A DNA stretch of 64,000 nt. Origin: Ectobius pallidus. Lineage: Eukaryota > Arthropoda > Insecta > Blattodea > Ectobiidae. The stretch's first letter is position 1. Every line of letters starts with the position of its first letter. The stretch lies in NCBI GenBank assembly GCA_964059195.1, contig CAXKWD010000006.1:179334849-179398848 (forward strand), written 5' to 3'. The translations under genes were made by a program, and so were the position numbers. The notes below the pieces were generated by a model. The model worked only from the letters and a program-made list of their open reading frames with translations, did no database searches and was not told the origin of the DNA. Below, piece by piece: positions 1-11,269 of this stretch.

Positions 1-179
1 AAATTTGACAGAGTTCTGTAATTAACAAAGTTGTTGAATATTAAACACTTTAGGCCTCACTTTTCCTTTGACAGGGTATTTGAAAATGGGGAGGAGGCTC
101 CTTGAAACGCGTTATACCAAAAATATGGTAAGCGAAGCAAAAAGTGTGTTTATGTCAACTCATATAGTAAATTAATTTT
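1..179. mobile_element. Foldback element, right part (cut by window edge)
   Basis: Loop and right arm of the inverted-repeat element seen complete at 6448-6770. It ends at the target duplication ATAATAATCTT (180-190), after which cassette sequence resumes. The left arm lies outside the window. Confidence 0.75.
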
Positions 180-190
180 ATAATAATCTT

Positions 191-2022
191 TTGTTTGTTT
201 TTAACAGATAATCTACTGTGTGCTGGCGATAACACATGTATAACCCTGAGGATTACATAGCATGAACTAAGAAGATAGAAGAGTAAGATCTGGCTTCTGG
301 CTGTGATGCGGTCAACAATATTTCCACATCCTGTGTCAGTACATAGAAAAGATGAGTATTCTTCCATTTTAAGAAATTCAATTTTACAAAGTTTAGAGTT
401 TATTAGTTTAAACTTCCAACATCTGATTAAATCCATAATTTCATAATTTTTTCTGCCTCTTCTAGTTGCTGTAATTAAAGAATAGGCAGAGTAGTTTATA
501 CTACTTCAGAGTAGTTCAGATTAACTGGCACTAACATTACTAAAGGCATTTAGATAACACAATGCTTTTCTTTATAAATTTGAAAAGTTTTAATTCACTT
601 TTAAAAGTTTTGTAACATTAGTATTTTTAGTGCACAAAATGCTACAGTTCAAAACAATTTTAAAAGTCCCAAGAATTTTCAGTTGTTCACTCAGACTAAA
701 CTTCCAACTACTGATTCCATCGATATTCTCATCATCTTTTCTGTTTCCAAATGAAGCATTGTTCTTTTATTGTTGCTGAAGTTAATTAGTAGTTAGAGTA
801 GTTAAAGAGCAATTTGTTGTAGCTAGCCCTAACAATACTAAAATGGTAGTTAGATAAGACAATGCTTCCTTATGAAATTGAAAAGTTTTAATTCACTCCA
901 TAAAGTTCTGTAAGTTGAATATCATATGCACATAAAACTCTAATTTTTCAACAGTTTTAAATATCCCAAGAAATTTCAATGATTCACTCTAGTCTACCCT
1001 TGCTTATTGCTTAAAATATTAATCTTTTGTTCTTTTGTAACAGATATACTACTCTGTGCAGTACAACCCTGAGGAATACAAAGCGTGAAATAAGAAGATA
1101 AAATAGTAAGAGTGTCCTTTCTACAAATCTGCAAATGAGGGCTCCTGGCTGTCGTCTTGCTGTGGTGTGGTCAACAATAGTTCTAAATGTAAGATAACAT
1201 TCCATGTCATTACATAGAAAACATCAGTATTTTTCCATTTTAAGAAATGCTATTTTACTAAGTTTAGAGTTCATAAGTTTAAAGTTTGAACTTCTGATTC
1301 CATCCATATTTTTATCATCTTTTATACTACAAATGAAGCATTGTCCTCTTGAACTTGCTGTAGTTAAAGAGTAGTTGAAATTCACTAATAGAAGTTTTGT
1401 AACTTGAATATTTTTAATACATATAATGCTAAGAAGGGCCCAAGAAGTTTGAATTATTCACACTGAGTATTACTCTTGCTTACTATTAAAAATCATAATA
1501 ATTTGTTCATTTGTTTCAGATATACTACCATGAACTTATATACAACCCTGAGGACTACAAAGCATGAACTAAAAGATAGAATAGTAAGATTGTCCTTTCT
1601 ACAAGTCTACACCTCAAAGAAGAGTAAGTGTGTCCTTCTACAAGACTGCACCTCTAAGAAGAGTAAGAGTGTCCTTTCTACAAGCCTACACCTCTATGCA
1701 CAGGTAAAATATTTTGGTGTTTTTCAGTAACACCTTTTATATTTCACAACCTAGAATATATTTTATATTTCTGCTACCACAAATTAACATTTTACAGAAA
1801 GAATACTTTAGGTTCTGGTCATATATAATGTAATGCTAATTTTGCAAAAATTTTTAATTTCCCAAGAAATTTCAATGATACACTCTGAGTATTAATGTAC
1901 CCTTGCTTATTGTTTAAAATAATAATCTTTTGTTTGTTTTTAACAGACATACTACTGTGTGCTGGTGGTTACACTTGTACAATCCTGAGGAATACAAAGC
2001 GCAAAATAAGAAGATAAAAGAG
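191..2022 (+). repeat. Exon-like cassettes a, b, c and d of unit 1
   Basis: Four diverged copies of one module lie in the same orientation. Each has a T-rich tract ending in AG (206-207, 1042-1043, 1518-1519, 1945-1946), then a conserved block beginning ATAtACTACTGTGTGCTGG, containing TACAACCCTGAGGATTACA and ending in AGAAGAGTAAGAGTG. This looks like a splice acceptor, a short exon and a GTAAGA donor. Long copies (a, b) continue for about 750 bp of noncoding sequence with a conserved stretch CAACAATAGTTC. Short copies (c, d) follow with CCTTTCTACAAG repeats and TATGCACAGGTAAAA. The putative exon has stops in most frames. The family is not recognised. It may be a decayed exon, a satellite monomer or part of an unknown element. 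Confidence 0.6.
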
Positions 2023-2139
2023 AAAGTATAAATTGATTGAAACTGTTATTAAAACTTTAGTACAGTGGATAAAATTCTACCCTCGAACAGTCACTACGTT
2101 TCAGCCTGACCTCCAGGCCTTCCTCAGGTGAACTAGAAA

Positions 2140-2745
2140 CTACTCGCATGTTGGTACGTTGTCCATGCTGGAAGGGATCTCTGCCGTGGTCCCGTGCCAG
2201 TTCGGAAAACCACCCTGCTCACAGTCATCCTCCATACCATCGTTGTGTAACATAAAGGTGGTATCCCTGTGGTGTACTTCCATCCATTCTCTCAGGATTT
2301 TGTATTCTGCAGGCATCGCTACATGAATGGGGGGGAAATTTTGGTGTTGTAGTTCCCTTTGCGAATCTCCTGACGATGTCCAACCCATCATCGCCTAGGT
2401 CTCCTTCATAGTTGTTGAGGAGTTTCCTCGTTCTCCTGATAATATGAAAGGCTTCGCATATCTTCCTCCGAGTAACGTCTTTTTCTACCTCTAAAATTTC
2501 AAAACCGCCGAATTGATGATTTTTTCAACCATATGCTGACTTAGGCCGGTATTGGTATTTTTGTTCCTTACATCGCGCTCATGTTCTCGGAGCCTTGCGG
2601 TAAACGACCTCCTGGTCTCCCCAATGTAAACACCATCACAATCTTTACAGTTTATTGCATATACATCTGGTTTTTAATTTTTCCCGGTTTCAATCCCAAA
2701 CCTTTTATATTGCGAAAACATGTTCTCTATGGTCTTTCCTGACTT
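2140..2745 (-). pseudogene. GIY-YIG endonuclease tail, left arm (broken)
   Basis: Read on the minus strand this encodes the C-terminal endonuclease of a Penelope-like element: VYAINCKDCDGVYIGE carries the GIY and YIG elements and a CxxC pair, and RLREHERD follows with the expected arginine. A one-base loss near 2518 (after the residues HMVE) shifts the frame. Downstream the frame recovers KICEAFHIIRRTRKLLNNYE, and the tail ends at a stop near 2140. The last 83 residues are open in one frame but have no independent support as a gene. The mutations differ from those of the right arm, so the arms decayed separately. Confidence 0.7.
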
Positions 2746-2759
2746 GTAGGCCGGCATTC

Positions 2760-3363
2760 AAGTCAGGAAGGACTATGGAGAACATGTTTTCGCGATATAA
2801 AATGTTTGGGATTGAAACCGGGAAAAATGAATAACCAGGTGTGTATGCAATAACCTGTAAAGATTGTGATGGTGTTTACATTGGGGAGATCGGTAGGTCA
2901 TTTACCGTAAGGCTCCGAGAACATGAGCGCGATGTAAGGAACAAAAATACCAATACCGGCCTAAGTCAGCATATGGTTGAAAACAATCATCAAATCGGCG
3001 GTTTTGAAATTTTAGAAGTAGAAAACGATGTTATTTGGAGGTAGATATGCGAGGCCTTTCATATTATCAGGAGAACGGAGAAACTCTCAACAACTATGAA
3101 GGAGACCTAGGCGATGATTGGTTGGACATCGTCAGGAGATTCACAAAGGGAACAACAACACCAAAATTTCCCCCGTTTACGTAGCGACTCCCGCAGAATA
3201 CGAAATCCCGAGAGAATGGATCAAAGTAACCCACAGTGATACCACATTTATGTTACGCGCCGAGGAAACGGAGGATGACTGTGCACAGGGTGGTTTTCCA
3301 AACTGGCACGAGTGCACGGCAGAGACCCTTTCCAGCATGGACAACGTACCAACATGCGAGTAG
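2760..3363 (+). pseudogene. GIY-YIG endonuclease tail, right arm (broken)
   Basis: The plus-strand counterpart of the left arm. It encodes VYAITCKDCDGVYIGEIGRS (2839-2900), RLREHERDVRNKNTNTGLSQ and QIGGFEILEVEND, then stops at a TAG near 3042 where the other arm has a lysine codon. Sequence beyond the stop still reads ICEAFHIIRRT and DWLDIVRRFTKG in frame. The domain is the GIY-YIG nuclease fold found at the C-terminus of Penelope-like elements. As a single-domain fragment with an internal stop it is unlikely to be active. Confidence 0.75.
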
Positions 3364-3529
3364 ATTTTAGTTCACCTGGTTAAGGCCTGGAGGTCATGCT
3401 GAAACGTAGTGACTGTTCAAAGGTAGAATTTTATCCACTGTACTAAAGTTTTAATAACAGTTTTAATCAATTCATATTTATAACCAGTGGGAAGAGTTGG
3501 ACCTGGGTTGTGAATTACCTGGTATGTTG

Positions 3530-3780
3530 AAAAGAGTAAGAGTGTCCTTCCTACAAATCTGCAATTGAGGGCTCCTGGTTGCCGTCTGGCTGTGGTGTGG
3601 TCAACAATAGTTCTAAGTGTAAGTCACATTCCATGTCATTACATAGAAAAGATCTGTATTCTTCCATTTTAAGAAATGCTATTTTACAAAGTATAGAGTT
3701 CATAAGTTTAACGTTCGAACTTATGATTAGATCCATATTTTCATCATCTTTTCTACTACAAATGAAGCATTGTCCTCTTA
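3530..3780 (+). repeat. Remainder of cassette d after the Penelope-like insert
   Basis: Starts with AAAAGAGTAAGAGTGTCC, the sequence expected immediately after the left insertion point, and continues the long-cassette pattern (CAACAATAGTTC, TACATAGAAAAGAT, CATTTTAAGAAATG). It stops resembling the cassette at about 3780. Confidence 0.65.
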
Positions 3781-4677
3781 GTTGGGTACCTTATGTCATC
3801 CCGTGGGCTCCTGCGTGAAGAATGCAACACACCTATATTTTGAGTTTCTATGAAGTCTAAGGATACCCGAACCACTTGATGCTACTCTGGGGGTCGCGTC
3901 TGAGTTTCGTGATGACTTCATCAAAATAGCGGACATCAATGACATGTCGCATGTCACAGAAATGGCCATAAAGTATAAACTATTTGTGATAGAGACTTGG
4001 AAAAAACGGTTTTGAAATCACAATGAAATGCTCTACGATATTGTTTCTTACACATATGGAACTAAGATGGCATTCTACCAAAATATCACACTTTTTGTTG
4101 GAAAAATGAAAAAAAATGGTCCTGTAGAATGTGTTCTCTTGAAATTTCGATAGAAGATGATACCATGCCATAAACTACATGTAATCAAAATTTTTGAGGA
4201 GTTTAATAATGATTCTATTCCCGTTTACCAGAAGTTTCCAACGTCAATAGTTTTAATTCTGTTGTAGTTTTTGTAAAACAAACAGCAATCTCCAAATTTC
4301 AATATGCTTTCTCCTGAAGATTTTAAGCTTTATTATGTCTAAGGATACCCGAATCACTCGATGCTGCTCTAGCGGTCGTGTCCGAGTCACGTGATGACTT
4401 CATCAAAATTTCGGTCTTCAATAACGTGTTGTGTTTCACAGAAATGAATATAAACTGAAAACTATTTGTAAAGGAGACTTGCAGAAAAATGTTATTTTGA
4501 AATGGGAATAAACTGGTAATGTAATCATAACTGAATAAATTTTGCTGTTGTGTTTCTGCATGCTGCACATTAAAATCTTGAATTATGATTGCACACATGA
4601 AACGGATAGAATACAATTAAACTGGTAACACTTAGCCTATCCCTAGACTGCTCGGAGTGTATTTCTGTTTTCTGTTA
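3781..4677. repeat. Spacer with a 482-bp direct duplication
   Basis: Two direct copies start with GTCTAAGGATACCCGAA at 3855 and 4337. Homology is clear for about 200 bp (GATGCTGCTCTAGCGGTCG, GATGACTTCATCAAAAT, CACAGAAATG) and then fades. Neither copy has a long reading frame. The sequence recurs only in the full array units (2 and 4), so it is older than the array amplification. Its identity is unknown; a diverged short interspersed element is possible. Confidence 0.6.
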
Positions 4678-5717
4678 AAGTAAAACTTGTTCAAAGCGGA
4701 ATCGTATGGGACCAAAAGAATTTTCCAAATTGGGCAAGTTTCCGGATTACACAAATTACACTAGGCTACATAAATGTTATCAATTACTGAACCATGCACC
4801 ACAAATGTGAATTTGTAATATGGAAATACTGTAATTAATTATGAACCTTAATTTCTGTACAGCATCACTTTATTTAAATACAGTAAAATACTACACTATT
4901 ATTAATGGTTAATAACACTAACACAATATAATTATGCAATTACTGTAGGCTAAATGTTTTCTTGCCTCATTATCCCAAGGTTTATTTCACTTTTGTTGCC
5001 ACATATCAGGACATGGGTCCGGACAAAGGCAAGTTTTTAGCCCGTGCATTTACAAACCATTCCCACACTATTTCATTAATTTCTTCATTTCCCGTCTTCT
5101 TTTCTTTTCTCTTCATTTGTCCGTTCCCCTTCATCCACTCCTCCCTTATCTTATCTTTGTTCTTTAAAGTTTCGTAAATTTGCGTTTTACTACATTTGAA
5201 ACGCAAAATTATTTCGTGCACAGAAAGTTTGTGTCTCTCACCTTCATTTTTTCATTGAGCGTGAGCGATACGTACTTTTTGTTCGACATGATGCTACAAG
5301 CAGTACAAGCCAACTGAAACTGAAGCCTGGCGGAAAATATAAAACAAAGCAGGTAGCAAATTTCTTGACTACCGGGTAAATTCCATTGTTGGGCGAAACA
5401 TAAGCCACCGCCGTGTATACTCTAACCGAACTCTCAGGGCTGTACAATATCCGTACTAAGAAGTAACGTGTTCACACAGACATATTATCAAAATATATAT
5501 TGTAATGCAGTAGAACATACAATGCTGCTTTTCCGCATTATAGAATAAATTGCTACTAAAATCTTAATTTTTGCATTCCGTTTCCGCGTTAAGCACTTTC
5601 CGTTTTATACAAAATATTGACATTTAAAAATGTATTGCATGAGTTGGGACTGAAATATTTGTACGCTTTGGACAGATTTCCAGATTATACACGTGCCGCT
5701 TTGAACAAGTTTCACTG
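4678..5717 (-). mobile_element. pogo/Tigger-like DNA transposon remnant, unit 1
   Basis: Terminal inverted repeats AAGTAAAACTTGTTCAAAGC (left) and CAGTGAAACTTGTTCAAAGC (right end read on minus) bound 1040 bp and are flanked by TA (4676-4677 and 5718-5719), the target of the Tc1/mariner/pogo superfamily. Inside, on the minus strand, lies the N-terminal part of a CENP-B-like transposase. The catalytic DDE region is missing, so this is a non-autonomous deletion derivative. Confidence 0.75.
5006..5289 (-). pseudogene. Tigger-type transposase N-terminus (CENP-B-like, broken)
   Basis: The start at 5287-5289 gives MSNKKYVSLTLNEKMKV, the usual opening of Tigger/jerky-type proteins before a psq-like helix-turn-helix. 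A one-base shift near 5239 moves to the frame HEIILRFKCSKTQIYETLKN then KDKIREEW, followed by a basic linker and WEWFVNARAKNLPLSGPMS, matching the CENP-B-type DNA-binding half, before a stop. Full-length members carry a DDE domain of several hundred residues after this point, absent here. In the family these domains bind the transposon ends. This copy cannot make an active transposase. Confidence 0.75.
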
Positions 5718-6447
5718 TACTTAATTAATAAGGTTAAATTTCCACAAACGTGTAAGAAATCAAATAGGCGAGTGCATTGCAGTATTCAAATATTTCGGTG
5801 TTATTCATTAACACATTTGGTATTTCACAACTTAGAATATATTTTATATTTCTGCTCCCACTAATTAACATTTTAGAAAAGAAATACTTTAGGTTCTGGT
5901 CACATATATTATAATGCTAATTTTGCAACAAATTTAAAGGCACCAAGAAATTTCAATGATTCACTCTAAGTATTAATGTACCCTTGCTTATTGCTTAAAA
6001 TAATAATTTTTTTTTCTTTGTAATAGATATACTACTTTGTGCTGGCGGTTACACATGTACAACCCTGAGGACTACAAACCATGAACTAAAAGATGGAGGA
6101 GTAAGAGTGTTCTTTCTACAAGTCTGCACCTCAAAGAAGAGTAAGAGTGTCCTTTCTACAAGTCTGCACCTCTAAGAAGAGTACTAGTGTCCTTTCTACA
6201 AGCCTACACCTCTATGCACAGGTAAAATATTTTGGTGTTATTCAGTAACACCTTTTATATTTCGCAACCTAGAATATATTTTATATTTCTGTTACCACAA
6301 ATTAACATTTTACAGAAGGAATACTTTAGGTTTTGGTCATATATAATATAATGCTAATTTTGCAAACATTTTAAAAGTCCCAAGAAATTTCAATGATACA
6401 CTCTGAGTATTAATGTACCCGTGCTTGTTGTTTAAAATAATAATCTT
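5718..6447 (+). repeat. Cassette e of unit 1
   Basis: About 50 bp of unassigned sequence, then short-cassette sequence from about 5770 (TATTTCGGTGTTATTCATTA). An acceptor-like TAATAG sits at 6021-6026, followed by the conserved block with TACAACCCTGAGGACTACA and three CCTTTCTACAAG repeats. It ends at ATAATAATCTT (6437-6447), the left target duplication of the foldback element. Confidence 0.6.
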
Positions 6448-6770
6448 AAAAAAAAAAACTTTGTGGAACTTTATACAGTAAAGCAACTATAATAATATTA
6501 ATTTATTATATGAGTTGACATAAACACACTTTTTGCTTCATTTACCATATTTTTGGTATGACGCGTTTCAAGGATCCTCCTCCCAATTTTCAAATTTGAC
6601 AGAGTTCTGTAATTAACAAAGTTGTTGAATATTAAACACTTTAGGCCTCACTTTTCCTTTGACAGGGTATTTGAAAATGGGGAGGAGGCTCCTTGAAACG
6701 CGTTATACCAAAAATATGGTAAGCGAAGCAAAAAGTGTGTTTATGTCAACTCATATAGTAAATTAATTTT
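6448..6770. mobile_element. Foldback (inverted-repeat) element, units 1/2
   Basis: The 323-bp insert has arms of nearly 100 bp (about 6498-6595 and 6669-6767) around a loop of about 73 bp. Opposing arms share ACATAAACACACTTTTTGCT and GGTATGACGCGTTTCAAGGA with few mismatches. ATAATAATCTT flanks it on both sides (6437-6447, 6771-6781), and the same cassette site is unoccupied at 1919-1929. An A run marks the left end. No coding capacity. The class is uncertain: MITE-like or foldback. Confidence 0.82.
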
Positions 6771-8614
6771 ATAATAATCTTTTGTTTGTTTTTAACAGAT
6801 AATCTACTGTGTGCTGGCGATAACACATGTATAACCCTGAGGATTACATAGCATGAACTAAGAAGATAGAAGAGTAAGATCTGGCTTCTGGCTGTGATGC
6901 GGTCAACAATATTTCCACATCCTGTGTCAGTACATAGAAAAGATGAGTATTCTTCCATTTTAAGAAATTCAATTTTACAAAGTTTAGAGTTTATTAGTTT
7001 AAACTTCCAACATCTGATTAAATCCATAATTTCATAATTTTTTCTGCCTCTTCTAGTTGCTGTAATTAAAGAATAGGCAGAGTAGTTTATACTACTTCAG
7101 AGTAGTTCAGATTAACTGGCACTAACATTACTAAAGGCATTTAGATAACACAATGCTTTTCTTTATAAATTTGAAAAGTTTTAATTCACTTTTAAAAGTT
7201 TTGTAACATTAGTATTTTTAGTGCACAAAATGCTACAGTTCAAAACAATTTTAAAAGTCCCAAGAATTTTCAGTTGTTCACTCAGACTAAACTTCCAACT
7301 ACTGATTCCATCGATATTCTCATCATCTTTTCTGTTTCCAAATGAAGCATTGTTCTTTTATTGTTGCTGAAGTTAATTAGTAGTTAGAGTAGTTAAAGAG
7401 CAATTTGTTGTAGCTAGCCCTAACAATACTAAAATGGTAGTTAGATAAGACAATGCTTCCTTATGAAATTGAAAAGTTTTAATTCACTCCATAAAGTTCT
7501 GTAAGTTGAATATCATATGCACATAAAACTCTAATTTTTCAACAGTTTTAAATATCCCAAGAAATTTCAATGATTCACTCTAGTCTACCCTTGCTTATTG
7601 CTTAAAATATTAATCTTTTGTTCTTTTGTAACAGATATACTACTCTGTGCAGTACAACCCTGAGGAATACAAAGCGTGAAATAAGAAGATAAAATAGTAA
7701 GAGTGTCCTTTCTACAAATCTGCAAATGAGGGCTCCTGGCTGTCGTCTTGCTGTGGTGTGGTCAACAATAGTTCTAAATGTAAGATAACATTCCATGTCA
7801 TTACATAGAAAACATCAGTATTTTTCCATTTTAAGAAATGCTATTTTACTAAGTTTAGAGTTCATAAGTTTAAAGTTTGAACTTCTGATTCCATCCATAT
7901 TTTTATCATCTTTTATACTACAAATGAAGCATTGTCCTCTTGAACTTGCTGTAGTTAAAGAGTAGTTGAAATTCACTAATAGAAGTTTTGTAACTTGAAT
8001 ATTTTTAATACATATAATGCTAAGAAGGGCCCAAGAAGTTTGAATTATTCACACTGAGTATTACTCTTGCTTACTATTAAAAATCATAATAATTTGTTCA
8101 TTTGTTTCAGATATACTACCATGAACTTATATACAACCCTGAGGACTACAAAGCATGAACTAAAAGATAGAATAGTAAGATTGTCCTTTCTACAAGTCTA
8201 CACCTCAAAGAAGAGTAAGTGTGTCCTTTCTACAAGACTGCACCTCTAAGAAGAGTAAGAGTGTCCTTTCTACAAGCCTACACCTCTATGCACAGGTAAA
8301 ATATTTTGGTGTTTTTCAGTAACACCTTTTATATTTCACAACCTAGAATATATTTTATATTTCTGCTACCACAAATTAACATTTTACAGAAAGAATACTT
8401 TAGGTTCTGGTCATATATAATGTAATGCTAATTTTGCAAAAATTTTTAATTTCCCAAGAAATTTCAATGATACACTCTGAGTATTAATGTACCCTTGCTT
8501 ATTGTTTAAAATAATAATCTTTTGTTTGTTTTTAACAGACATACTACTGTGTGCTGGTGGTTACACTTGTACAATCCTGAGGAATACAAAGCGCAAAATA
8601 AGAAGATAAAAGAG

Positions 8615-10121
8615 AAAGTATAAATTGATTGAAACTGTTATTAAAACTTTAGTACAGTGGATAAAATTCTACCCTCGAACAGTCACTACGTTTCAGCCTG
8701 ACCTCCAGGCCTTCCTCAGGTGAACTAGAAACTACTCGCATGTTGGTACGTTGTCCATGCTGGAAGGGGTCTCTGCCGTGGTCCCGTGCCAGTTCGGAAA
8801 ACCACCCTGCTCACAGTCATCCTCCATACCATCGTTGTGTAACATAAAGGTGGTATCCCTGTGGTGTACTTCCATCCATTCTCTCAGGATTTTGTATTCT
8901 GCAGGCATCGCTACATGAATGGGGGGGAAATTTTGGTGTTGTAGTTCCCTTTGCGAATCTCCTGACGATGTCCAACCCATCATCGCCTAGGTCTCCTTCA
9001 TAGTTGTTGAGGAGTTTCCTCGTTCTCCTGATAATATGAAAGGCTTCGCATATCTTCCTCCGAGTAACGTCTTTTTCTACCTCTAAAATTTCAAAACCGC
9101 CGAATTGATGATTTTTTCAACCATATGCTGACTTAGGCCGGTATTGGTATTTTTGTTCCTTACATCGCGCTCATGTTCTCGGAGCCTTGCGGTAAACGAC
9201 CTCCTGGTCTCCCCAATGTAAACACCATCACAATCTTTACAGTTTATTGCATATACATCTGGTTTTTAATTTTTCCCGGTTTCAATCCCAAACCTTTTAT
9301 ATTGCGAAAACATGTTCTCTATGGTCTTTCCTGACTTGTAGGCCGGCATTCAAGTCAGGAAGGACTATGGAGAACATGTTTTCGCGATATAAAATGTTTG
9401 GGATTGAAACCGGGAAAAATGAATAACCAGGTGTGTATGCAATAACCTGTAAAGATTGTGATGGTGTTTACATTGGGGAGATCGGTAGGTCATTTACCGT
9501 AAGGCTCCGAGAACATGAGCGCGATGTAAGGAACAAAAATACCAATACCGGCCTAAGTCAGCATATGGTTGAAAACAATCATCAAATCGGCGGTTTTGAA
9601 ATTTTAGAAGTAGAAAACGATGTTATTTGGAGGTAGATATGCGAGGCCTTTCATATTATCAGGAGAACGGAGAAACTCTCAACAACTATGAAGGAGACCT
9701 AGGCGATGATTGGTTGGACATCGTCAGGAGATTCACAAAGGGAACAACAACACCAAAATTTCCCCCGTTTACGTAGCGACTCCCGCAGAATACGAAATCC
9801 CGAGAGAATGGATCAAAGTAACCCACAGTGATACCACATTTATGTTACGCGCCGAGGATACGGAGGATGACTGTGCACAGGGTGGTTTTCCAAACTGGCA
9901 CGGGTGCACGGCAGAGACCCTTTCCAGCATGGACAACGTACCAACATGCGAGTAGATTTTAGTTCACCTGGTTAAGGCCTGGAGGTCATGCTGAAACGTA
10001 GTGACTGTTCAAAGGTAGAATTTTATCCACTGTACTAAAGTTTTAATAACAGTTTTAATCAATTCATATTTATAACCAGTGGGAAGAGTTGGACCTGGGT
10101 TGTGAATTACCTGGTATGTTG
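8615..10121. mobile_element. Palindromic Penelope-like element, unit 2
   Basis: Copy of the 2023-3529 element with the same AAAAGAG flanks (8608-8614 and 10122-10128). Both GIY-YIG tails keep the same inactivating changes as unit 1, so the damage predates amplification of the array. The right-arm nuclease core is at 9431-9636 and the C-terminal tail at 9710-9955. Confidence 0.72.
9352..9955 (+). pseudogene. GIY-YIG endonuclease tail, right arm, unit 2
   Basis: Same reading as the unit 1 right arm: GVYIGEIGRSF with RLREHERD, then an in-frame TAG after DVIWR. It differs from unit 1 in the tail by a few substitutions (EDTEDD in place of EETEDD, NWHGC in place of NWHEC). Confidence 0.7.
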
Positions 10122-11269
10122 AAAAGAGTAAGAGTGTCCTTCCTACAAATCTGCAATTGAGGGCTCCTGGTTGCCGTCTGGCTGTGGTGTGGTCAACAAT
10201 AGTTCTAAGTGTAAGTCACATTCCATGTCATTACATAGAAAAGATCTGTATTCTTCCATTTTAAGAAATGCTATTTTACAAAGTATAGAGTTCATAAGTT
10301 TAACGTTCGAACTTATGATTAGATCCATATTTTCATCATCTTTTCTACTACAAATGAAGCATTGTCCTCTTAGTTGGGTACCTTATGTCATCCCGTGGGC
10401 TCCTGCGTGAAGAATGCAACACACCTATATTTTGAGTTTCTATGAAGTCTAAGGATACCCGAACCACTTGATGCTACTCTGGGGGTCGCGTCTGAGTTTC
10501 GTGATGACTTCATCAAAATAGCGGACATCAATGACATGTCGCATGTCACAGAAATGGCCATAAAGTATAAACTATTTGTGATAGAGACTTGGAAAAAACG
10601 GTTTTGAAATCACAATGAAATGCTCTACGATATTGTTTCTTACACATATGGAACTAAGATGGCATTCTACCAAAATATCACACTTTTTGTTGGAAAAATG
10701 AAAAAAAATGGTCCTGTAGAATGTGTTCTCTTGAAATTTCGATAGAAGATGATACCATGCCATAAGCTACATGTAATCAAAATTTTTGAGGAGTTTAATA
10801 ATGATTCTATTCCCGTTTACCAGAAGTTTCCAACGTCAATAGTTTTAATTCTGTTGTAGTTTTTGTAAAACAAACAGCAATCTCCAAATTTCAATATGCT
10901 TTCTCCTGAAGATTTTAAGCTTTATTATGTCTAAGGATACCCGAATCACTTGATGCTGCTCTAGCGGTCGTGTCCGAGTCACGTGATGACTTCATCAAAA
11001 TTTCGGTCTTCAATAACGTGTTGTGTTTCACAGAAATGAATATAAACTGAAAACTATTTGTAAAGGAGACTTGCAGAAAAATGTTATTTTGAAATGGGAA
11101 TAAACTGGTAATGTAATCATAACTGAATAAATTTTGCTGTTGTGTTTCTGCATGCTGCACATTAAAATCTTGAATTATGATTGCACACATGAAACGGATA
11201 GAATACAATTAAACTGGTAACACTTAGCCTATCCCTAGACTGCTCGGAGTGTATTTCTGTTTTCTGTTA

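Larger units (their letters stand above)
2023..3529. mobile_element. Palindromic Penelope-like element, unit 1
   Basis: Two inverted copies (about 2023-2745 and 2760-3484) of the 3' part of a Penelope-like element meet at a spacer of about 14 bp. Each arm encodes a GIY-YIG endonuclease tail. No reverse transcriptase domain is present. The whole insert interrupts cassette d and is flanked by AAAAGAG on both sides (2016-2022 and 3530-3536), consistent with a 7-bp target duplication, though this is short and in simple sequence. Penelope-like elements are known for GIY-YIG endonucleases and for tandem or inverted partial copies. Confidence 0.72.
1..6591. repeat. Array unit 1 (6591 bp)
   Basis: Reference copy. 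In order it holds the right part of a foldback element (1-179), cassettes a to d (191-2022), a palindromic Penelope-like element (2023-3529), the rest of cassette d (3530-3780), sequence of unknown origin with a 482-bp direct duplication (3781-4677), a pogo/Tigger remnant (4678-5717), cassette e (5770-6436) and the left arm of the next foldback element. The unit start is arbitrary and set by the window edge. Confidence 0.92.

Noticed and set aside
2140..2391. Independent 83-residue gene
   Set aside because: It is the out-of-frame tail of the GIY-YIG arm of the Penelope-like element, repeated in each unit.
4962..5177. Plus-strand 71-residue frame
   Set aside because: It is the antisense shadow of the Tigger-type transposase fragment.
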